This document shows positions 57,027-64,000 of a DNA stretch of 64,000 nt, piece after piece. The position numbers and the translations under genes are program-made. How positions within the stretch are numbered: position 1 is the first letter of the stretch; each line of letters begins with the position of its first letter. The notes under the pieces were generated by a model that searched no databases, had not been told where the DNA came from, and saw nothing but the letters and a program-made list of their open reading frames with translations. This stretch comes from Thelephora terrestris (lineage: Eukaryota > Basidiomycota > Agaricomycetes > Thelephorales > Thelephoraceae), in assembly GCA_015956445.1 (NCBI GenBank), contig WIUZ02000009.1:1178001-1242000 (forward strand). Reading direction: 5' to 3'.

Positions 57027-57033
57027 TATATAA
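57027..57033 (+). promoter_or_regulatory. TATA box (TATATAA)
   Basis: About 150 bases upstream of ATG 57180, followed by a pyrimidine-rich leader (ctccttcttttcccc). Typical for a fungal core promoter. Confidence 0.6.
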
Positions 57034-57109
57034 GGAAGAGCGTTCGCTCCTTCTTTTCCCCATTCTCAATCTCTTCTGTACCTCTCTACCCACAACTCGA
57101 ATATAAAAA

Positions 57110-57161
57110 GTAAGCTGAGGAATTCTCCTCACGACTTACCTTTTCTAACCCATCTCAGCAG
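57110..57161 (+). other. probable 5'-UTR intron
   Basis: Donor gtaagc at 57110, branch-like ctaac at 57145, acceptor cagcag (end 57158 or 57161), 19-22 bases before the ATG. Confidence 0.5.
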
Positions 57162-57179
57162 GAATCCTCCTGCTAGTGT

Positions 57180-57803
57180 ATGTTCAGCGCTCCCAATCCT
57201 TTCCCCTCTACCAGTCCAGTCCAACGACCAGTCGTTCCTGACGCCAGGAGATCTATCTGGGAGTATAAACTCATCAGAAGTCTTCAAGTAAACCGAACCG
57301 CCGGTTTACTCACCCATTTTCCTTACTACCGACCCTTTGCAGCTCTCGACGCCGGAGTCACAACTCCCCCATTTCTCCTAGGAGCAGATCATCAATTCCT
57401 TTGGAATTCAGATCTCACTGAAAGTGTCCTTGCGACCGTCTACTTCAGTATCAGCCCGGCCTTTTATTTTCCTTCTCCACGGATCCATCTTACCACTAAT
57501 ATCCACACCCATTCCCCCGCTATCATTGTCCTTTGGTGGGAAGTCCCAACTGAATTACCTTATTCGGTTATAGAATACCTCGTCAACTTCGAACGTCTTA
57601 GCGACCAAGACTTCGAACCCTTTGTGCAGCAACTCAATCAGTTCTGCCAGGACTACCACTCATCCGTTCACCCTTATCAGACAGAGTCACCTCTCTCTCT
57701 GGATATTCCTCCTCTCCTCATCTCCACGCCCGGAACCCCCTTCAAAACCAGACCCGACACTCCTCACCCTTCCGCTAATCCTCTAGCGCTCCACGAACAG
57801 TAA
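57180..57803 (+). CDS. orphan protein of unknown function
   Basis: Intact single-exon frame of 207 codons starting MFSAPNPFPSTSP, with TATA box and probable leader intron upstream. No known family. The N-terminal third has SIWEYKLIRSLQVNR and FPYYRPFAALDAG. The core IIVLWWEVPTELPYSVIEYL followed by FVQQLNQFCQDY resembles in pattern the minus-strand proteins at 62445-62768 and 60826-61113. The C-terminus is Pro/Thr rich. It lies between the two copies of a 390-bp repeat, so gene plus repeat may have been copied as a unit. Confidence 0.5.
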   Translation: MFSAPNPFPSTSPVQRPVVPDARRSIWEYKLIRSLQVNRTAGLLTHFPYYRPFAALDAGVTTPPFLLGADHQFLWNSDLTESVLATVYFSISPAFYFPSPRIHLTTNIHTHSPAIIVLWWEVPTELPYSVIEYLVNFERLSDQDFEPFVQQLNQFCQDYHSSVHPYQTESPLSLDIPPLLISTPGTPFKTRPDTPHPSANPLALHEQ

Positions 57804-57828
57804 GCAGGCCTACAACCCTGACAGATGG

Positions 57829-58224
57829 AGGGAACGATCATTAATCCCCCTGACTTAAATACATCCTGACTCAACAGAATCCCAAAAGGGGAAAACAATA
57901 ACTATTTTCCATTAAAGTCCCAATTAGGATAAACGAACCCTCAACCCCAATCGCGATCCCATCAAAACCTGAGAAATCCCCATCGATCAGGAGAAATCCC
58001 CGCCATACTTCTACTACTTCCGAAATCCAGAGAAATCCCCGTCGATCAGAAGAAATCCCCGCCATACTTCTACTACTTCCGTAATCCAGAGAAATCCCCG
58101 TCGATCAGAAGAAATCCCCTAGTACTTCCATCAGTCGCTCCTCCTATTGTTTTCGTATTAGTCATTACCATTCGTCGTCCTAAGTCCCCTTTCCCCGACT
58201 CATTCAACCTACCCTAAAGTACGC
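57829..58224 (+). repeat. direct repeat B after the orphan gene
   Basis: Copy of 56588-56965 with its own minisatellite of about three units at 57969-58137 (gagaaatccccgtcgatcag type). It ends exactly where the TGTCGG block begins. Confidence 0.75.
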
Positions 58225-60716
58225 TGTCGGGTTCGTGGGGAGTGTAGTGTTATTTCCTATACGGAAGATAACTAACACCCTTTGGTTTGCTTAGAGACTA
58301 GAGTATAGAAACCAAGCAGGCTGGTTGATTAGTCAATGAACTCGACTAACAACTCCACAGGGTAGAGCGGGGTTCCTCTTTCCGGCTCTTGGTCCTGATG
58401 AGTTCGCTGGGGATCTACTAGTAGTGTGTCCCTCAGTAATTATTCTAGGGAATCAGTAATGTTATCACTCAGGGGCTCTGTACACTCTGATTAGACACCT
58501 AACTTCACCGTGGGAATCTATGTTCTGATAGGAATGGGGTTCCTGACTCAAGGATGGGCCTTGAGGCTGTGCTTGAGGCTGTGCAATAGTCCTGTCCTTA
58601 GGCTGTACCTAAAGCTGTGTTGAGGCTGTGTCGTGAAGCTAAACCAAATAAGGAAGGTGTACGCTTACACCTGAGGCTGTGCTTGATATGTCGTAAAAAT
58701 GACAAGATATGTCGTAGAGCTTATAGAGGTATGTCAGATACCTTAAACTTGCTACAGATGACGTCTAGTGCGTCAAACAAATATAACTTCAAATAAACTT
58801 GGGATAAAATGATATGTCGTAGAATATGTCGGAGACCTTTGTGGTACCTGCTAAATCTGGCTGTTACCTAGACAAACACTCTTCTGAAGTGGAGGGCTAT
58901 CTGCCTAAAGTATCAGACTTCAGCAATACAGACACCAAAAACTCCAACGTCACAAGTGTGCTAGGCTTGATCAGTACTTCTGACTTAGTGCTTCTTCACA
59001 CAGAGGATGAGGCTGAAAGTGGTATGTGATTACTCAAAATCACTCAACCAATCAGTCCTAAGGGGTAGGGGGTAGATGAAAAGTTGTGGGGGAAAACTAG
59101 CAAAGAGAGCCTCAGTCTAGGTGAAGACTGAGCTGTTGGTGATTCTCCCTGAGTAGTGGGTGAGCTTCTGTCCTGGTGGGGTGAACTGATTGTCCCTTAG
59201 AAGTGTGGTTGAGGTCTATATATACTAATTTACAGGAGAATGTCCCAGAACATTCCAACGCACTCCACATTATTCCATAACATTCCATCATGTTCCATGG
59301 CATTCCGTCTTGTTCCTTTGGGTGACCAGTGGTCACATCTGTGACATTCCGTTGTCGCGACGTCGAAACTCTCAATCTCCGATTCCTTCCTATTGGTCGT
59401 TCGACTCCATTGAGTTCCGGACTCTTCTTGGCCTCGCGACTGCCTCGAGGCAACCTTCACCCTGATCACCGGACCGCCTCTATTGTTTCTCGAACGTTCT
59501 TCCCCGCTTCGCGTCCCCTCTCGGGAACCCTGTTTCGAATCCTCGCGTCCTGCCATCTGCCACCCGCTACTCGACCTTCCGGAACTCTGATATCCCCGAC
59601 GCCTCGTTCCCCTCGCCTTTCATCCTCGTTTCAACTCTCGTTCTAGCCCTTCGCCATCGCCATCTATCGTTATCAATTCCTCCCGCCATCGATCTCCGGT
59701 TATCCCATCGTTCTGTGCTCTCGTCCCCGCGAATCCTTATCGATCGGAACTTCCCGGTCGATTGATCAGTTCCATTCCCCGCACCGTTCCGTTCTCCGGG
59801 CATTTGCCTCCATTGCTATCTTCCGCTCTCGATTTCTGTTCCCCTGCATTTTCTCCTGTATGACGCGGCTTCCTCTCGTGCCGTCGTCACCCCTTCGTCA
59901 TCGTCCCTGTAGTTACTCAGCCTTCGTCGTCGTTTCCCCCCCCTAGTAGTTACCCCTCTTACCAAGTTCCTCTTAGTTTCGCTTTTCCGTTCCCCTTCTC
60001 TCTCACGGACTATCTCGACACTGCTTATTTAGGAGATTCTTCGGTTTCCTTTATATACTGTGTCTTAGATAGCCTGGAATGGATCGACTCAGATCCCCCA
60101 GTTCAGTTTCAGTCCGAGTTCTCCAGTTCTCTGGTTCGCTCTCCAGTTCTCAAGTCAAGTTCTCGGCTTCTCGGTGTCTCTTCTCTTGCTCCCACCAAAA
60201 GCCTGCCTCAGCTACTTTACGATTTCGCGGTGATTCTCTATCGCAACTCTCAGCAACCTCGGTTCCTATCCCCCTCTGCTTTGTCTCGAATCTCGCGCTT
60301 TACTCTAGTCGTCGCGGTCTTCCCCGGCGATTCTCCAGACATCTTCGGGCATCTCTGAACAGCTCTTCTGTTCCGGTGGTCGTACAGAACTCAACACTCA
60401 ACCGGTACCCACCTCAACTGCTTGTACACTTTTTTTTTAGGGTATCCGACTACCCGGAGTGTTCAGTAAGTTCACCGTCACCTTCTAGAATGTTCCATTA
60501 CCTTCTAATACGTTCCGGTGTTCTCCAGTAGGCTCCAAGGAATTCCATGATTTTCCATGATTTCCCAGGCTTATCTTATCTCTTATCTTATCTATTGTCC
60601 TTATCTTATCAAATGAATAAACAATTATCCATAAAATATTCCTGCTTGGGCTGTAAGTACACTATTAATTGTGCGAAAAATAGTAAATAAATCATGATTA
60701 ATCCAGGGGTCCGACA
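58225..60716. mobile_element. LTR-like block with TG..CA ends (fossil, possible solo LTR)
   Basis: Begins TGTCGGGTTCG and ends GGTCCGACA, with short inverted ends TGTCGG/CCGACA. Flanks tacgc (58220-58224) and tccgc (60717-60721) match at four of five bases, as in an aged target duplication. It contains TATA-like sequences (tatatatact near 59219; ttatatactg near 60051) and an aataaa near 60614, but no gag or pol. About 2.5 kb is long for a solo LTR, so a decayed or composite piece is possible. Confidence 0.35.
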
Positions 60717-60825
60717 TCCGCGGGGAACTTTAAACGATCGTCCCTGATCGCAACTATCCCAACTAGTCTAGGATTATCAGTTTATTATTTGCTGATTGGA
60801 AGCACAATAGAAAGGTGGACGTACA

Positions 60826-61113
60826 TTAAACGAGATGATCTACGATCATTTCGACTCCAATCGAATAGAAGAGACAGGCAAGGTGACGCTGGAATTCGTC
60901 GTCGGTTTGTCCCTTCCTGATACGGAGATGATACCGATCACATTGGTGATAAATGTGGAAGTATTCGCCGTCAAAGCTTCCCTTCTGGTTGACGAACGCT
61001 TGTATGCGGGCCCGTTCCCAAGGGGTGAAGTAGAGATAGCAGTAAAGCTCAAGAGGGGTCGTCCAATACATGTCTATCCCTTTTGGATCTGGGGAGTAGT
61101 AGATGATTCTCAT
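60826..61113 (-). CDS. small orphan protein
   Basis: 95 codons from ATG 61113 (MRIIYYSPDPKGIDMYW); the open frame extends upstream without ATG to 61185. No known family. Pattern: two short beta-like segments, the helix TPLELYCYLYFTPWERARIQ, then FDGEYFHIYHQCDRYHLRI. SPD followed by a Leu-rich helix and ARxRI is also seen at 62445-62768. Could be a remnant or a first exon elsewhere. Confidence 0.35.
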   Translation of the reverse strand: MRIIYYSPDPKGIDMYWTTPLELYCYLYFTPWERARIQAFVNQKGSFDGEYFHIYHQCDRYHLRIRKGQTDDEFQRHLACLFYSIGVEMIVDHLV

Positions 61114-62444
61114 TGGGAAGGGGATGTGGTGGTGATAGGGGTTTGCCGTGGGAAGCGATGAGCTGGCAGTTCCATTCGTGACCACGCCTTAATTCTTTTT
61201 ATTCATGCTCACCTCATGTAAGGAGGGAGGTAACAAGGCGACAAACACGTGATGGGTTCTAGACTTAATATAGATTTTTGACAGCCGGGCGTCGGAGGGG
61301 CGGAACATCTTAGACTGAATGAAACGTAAAAGGGCGGAACGTAAACGGGCGGAAGGCTAAGGGTTGGAGTGTCATGGCCTAATATGGTTAGTGTCTGTGA
61401 TGTCGGGGAAGTAAGGGAACTTGAATACAAATAACAATAGAATTAACCGAATGAGGAAAAGGCCGTTAGGTAAGGTCTAGGCAGATGTCAAATACTCATT
61501 CGATTTGATCGAGCGCCATCAAAGGTGTCGATCGGAGAAGATTACATACAAATTAATAAGGGGAGGTGGCTCTGTGGGAAGGTGAAATGATCAATAGGTG
61601 AAATGTGTGAAGAGTACGACGCCTGCCGGCGAAAACGAGCCGGAGGTGTGGTTGTGCAGGAGGAAACAGCAAGGAAGTTGTTATATGGGGGGGGGAGCGA
61701 GGGGATACGTGCTACGAAGAGGCAGAATTTGCGAACTACGAGAGCGGTATCTAGCTTTAGAGTTTAAGGACTGAACGGGGCTTATCGTGAAGGTGCTTCT
61801 TGATTACCTTGACGAAGTCCCTATCGCTTTCTACGAACTTTAGACTAATGTAAGAATAGAGGAGGGGGTGAGTCAGCCATCCGGGGCAACCCGAAAATAC
61901 TTTCTTCCTTTGAGCTTTCATTCGTAGATAATGACGCAGACCTTTGTTCTTGAGTAGATAACTTAGTACGTCGTACGCAGAACTCCACAATTCCCCCATG
62001 TAGTTCTTGATTATGATGTGGTCTTCAATACGCTCGGATATGGGGGTTAAAGGGACAGTTCTTAGGTTGTAGTGCCTTAGCCAAAAGTTCAGTCTTCATC
62101 CGGCTTTGGCGCTGTTGAACGTACCGTCTCATGTAGAGCGTCATATCCTTCTGCTTTCGGTAGCGTCGGGAAATCTGCATGGCAATAGAGATGTTGGTAG
62201 GGATAGGGGGTGTTGGTGAGGGAGAGGTCGTAAGAGTCGTGATTCGTAAATGAGTCGTAAATCGTAAATTCATTAAATCGTGACGTGGCGTCTTCTCGAT
62301 GGGCTCAGCTTTCCGAATTCTGTCCTTATCCGTCGGAGGCGGCGAGTCAAAATACTTCTTACCTTTTAATGATACAATAGTAGATTAAAAAGGGTGGAGA
62401 AAAGATAAGATGTAGGAATGTCTGCTTGGTAACTTGAAAGGGAG
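61114..62444. other. region with weak minus-strand ORFs
   Basis: 61757-61999 and 62025-62273 (minus) look like two pieces of one small gene. The second is basic (MQISRRYRKQKDMTLYMRRY), and the first has LWSSAYDVLSYLLKNKGLRH. The frame that leads into the first piece (HYNLRTVPLTPISERIED) is open only back to about 62105. I could not place an intron joining them. 61200-61700 shows nothing convincing. Confidence 0.3.
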
Positions 62445-62768
62445 TTAGAAACCGATCGCTTTGTATGAAGGCACAAGGATCTCTTCCTTTGTCAAGGTTC
62501 CACTGGCACGGAATTGGTTGTCTATATCTTCGACGAACATACTGTCAGGCGTGTTTTCCTCGAGGAGGAAGGGGTACTGGAAGAATTCGTGGTCTACCCA
62601 CACCGCTTCCCAGGTGCTAAAACGATGCTTTTTGACTGCCTGGCGGATCCTTTCCCGGGCATCCTCAGTGTCGCGGAGATATTCAAGTAGGAGGGGCAGG
62701 GTTTTGAGGTGGGTGTCGGGAGAGAGGATGATCCAAACGCAGTTTCCTCCGACGAAACTGAAGTCCAT
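62445..62768 (-). CDS. small orphan protein
   Basis: 107 codons from the first ATG at 62768 (MDFSFVGGNCVWIILSPDT); the frame is open upstream to 62885 without ATG. No known family. Helical core TLPLLLEYLRDTEDARERI, then FSTWEAVWVDHEFFQYPFLL. Pattern similarity to the proteins at 60826-61113 and 57180-57803 suggests one family of short proteins. Confidence 0.4.
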   Translation of the reverse strand: MDFSFVGGNCVWIILSPDTHLKTLPLLLEYLRDTEDARERIRQAVKKHRFSTWEAVWVDHEFFQYPFLLEENTPDSMFVEDIDNQFRASGTLTKEEILVPSYKAIGF

Positions 62769-63231
62769 TTGAAGACGGGGGAAGAGGAGGGAGTGGTGTT
62801 GAGGTGTTGGTTTGACTGACTGGGGGTAAGCGCGGAGTAGGAGTCGTAGATACCGAAACGGATAGGAGACCACACCTTTGAACAAATTCAGGGGAATGGA
62901 GGAGGGCTAATGAACGTGTTTCTACCCTTCAGACAGCTAAGTATGTTGGGCGGAAGTGGGGAGAGAAAGAGGAATAGTGGGGCCCAGTTCGCCGCTCCGT
63001 GAGAGTATTTTGTTCTTGTGGGCGCTCCGTTCTTGAATAAGGTTTCGTGATCGGGTAATCCTTCCATAACTAAGTTAGCGCAACTGGCGTTGCTAACATA
63101 ATCATTGATGGTTCCCTACGTTCTTATGGCATTCTTCTTCCTGCCCGACCGTGCTTTCCTTTTCAGTCGATGGGGAGAGGGGGGCAATTGGGGCGAATGG
63201 GATAGGATAATGACTGTGGGGAATGGGTTTT
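62769..63231. other. spacer with an imperfect hairpin
   Basis: Lies downstream of the retrotransposon pol end. An inverted repeat at 63074-63097 (GTTAGCGCAAC, loop tggc, GTTGCTAAC) reads TGTTAGC on the complement and could be the start of that element's LTR. No second copy in the window. Confidence 0.35.
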
Positions 63232-64000
63232 TTAGGGAGAGGACGATTCTGAGTCGTTTCCTGACTGAGAATCTTGCGTACCTTCGTCTGATTGTTCCTG
63301 AGAGATCTCGTGTTCAACTTCGTTATCAGTGCCAACTAGTGTGGCCCAATGGTCTAGATCCTGTCTTTTAACGTAAGGGATTAGCCTATAGGCGGCCACA
63401 TGCTCCGTTAGCTCACTGCTATCCATTTCTTCCAGGACATATGATCCTCCTTGAGTCCTTCTGATGACACGATAAGGGCCCATGTATCTATCTGCAGTCT
63501 TCCTTTCGATAGACACACTGTTCTCAATCCGGTTGTTTCGTACTAAGACTAAGTCACCTGACTGATAAGCTCCTATTTTGAGTCGTCTAGCAAACTTCTT
63601 TTCGTAGGCTTGCTTGGATCTGAACCTTGATTTCTGGAGAATTTTCTTTGCTTTGGCTATGTCTTCTGGAAGCCTAAGGAGTTGACGTGCCCTAGTTTGC
63701 ACTAGTTCGTCTCTGGTCATGCCTGGTCTGAAGTCGTTAACTAAAAATGTTGCATCAGCGAGATCTCCTGGCAGCAAGGGATGTACACCGTGTAGGAGGT
63801 AATAAGGGCTGTATCCTGTGGATTTGCGTACTGTGATCCTGTCAGCGTAATTAGCAGCTGAAACATACAGAGGCCATTTGGACAAGTCTCCTTTGCACAA
63901 CTTTACTAAGGCTTCTCGGATGTTGTAGTGTCCACGTTCGACTGGTCCATTGGCTTGAGAATTGTAGGGAGAGATCTTGATGTGACATATTCCATATTTG
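63232..64000 (-). mobile_element. Ty3/gypsy retrotransposon, integrase end (fossil, runs off the edge)
   Basis: Minus-strand frame, open from the right edge to its stop at 63232. It contains the end of an integrase core (YNSQANGPVERGHYNIREAL, holding the third acidic catalytic position), the segment ADRITVRKSTGYSPYYLLHG, the C-terminal SH3-like part (KIGAYQSGDLVLVRNN, KTADRYMGPYRVIRRTQGG) and an acidic tail. No chromodomain is seen. The rest of pol, gag and at least one LTR lie outside. No break seen in this part, and its age cannot be judged without the LTRs. Confidence 0.85.

Overview
The window is nuclear DNA of a basidiomycete fungus, probably an agaricomycete. Genes carry many short introns (about 48-110 nt, GT..AG). 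The families seen are typical of that group: DUF6535 membrane proteins, an F-box/LRR protein, a NACHT-WD40 protein, and Tnp2-type and KDZ-type transposases. There are no bacterial-style operons.

Positions 1-38.9 kb are mostly host genes. In order they are: a DUF6535 gene (minus strand), a small acidic protein, a single-pass membrane protein, a GATA-type zinc-finger factor (minus), the twin CX9C mitochondrial protein CMC4, a Ser/Pro-rich protein, a 13-exon MFS sugar transporter with an 11-nt microexon, a second DUF6535 gene (plus), an F-box-like/LRR gene (minus) followed by a decayed duplicate of the same segment, and an eight-exon NACHT-WD40 gene of 1,448 codons before the stop. Most of these models were checked by summing exon lengths and following reading frame across each intron.

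Positions 39.4-55.5 kb are a stack of nested mobile elements. The oldest layer is a Tnp2-type (CACTA/EnSpm) transposase gene. A 4.75-kb gag-only LTR retrotransposon with near-identical LTRs sits in it. Further on, a 10,006-bp KDZ (Kyakuja-Dileera-Zisupton) DNA transposon sits in the same gene, flanked by a perfect 7-bp target duplication. The KDZ element looks whole. It has terminal inverted repeats of about 750 bp packed with subterminal tandem repeats, an open nine-exon transposase, a protein with an RNase H1 N-terminal (caulimovirus-type) hybrid-binding domain, and a third gene of unknown function in the opposite orientation. The Tnp2 reading frame resumes on the far side of each insertion and is lost again at about 55.52 kb.

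Positions 55.5-64 kb are a repeat-rich patch of small orphan genes. Two genes share a divergent promoter whose sequence recurs as a roughly 390-bp direct repeat with a minisatellite. There is also an LTR-like block with TG..CA ends, several short minus-strand ORFs that may form a new small-protein family, and, running off the right edge, the integrase end of a Ty3/gypsy retrotransposon.

Best candidate for a little-described system: the KDZ element as a three-gene unit, meaning transposase plus RNase H1-N protein plus the W-rich accessory protein inside repeat-laden TIRs.
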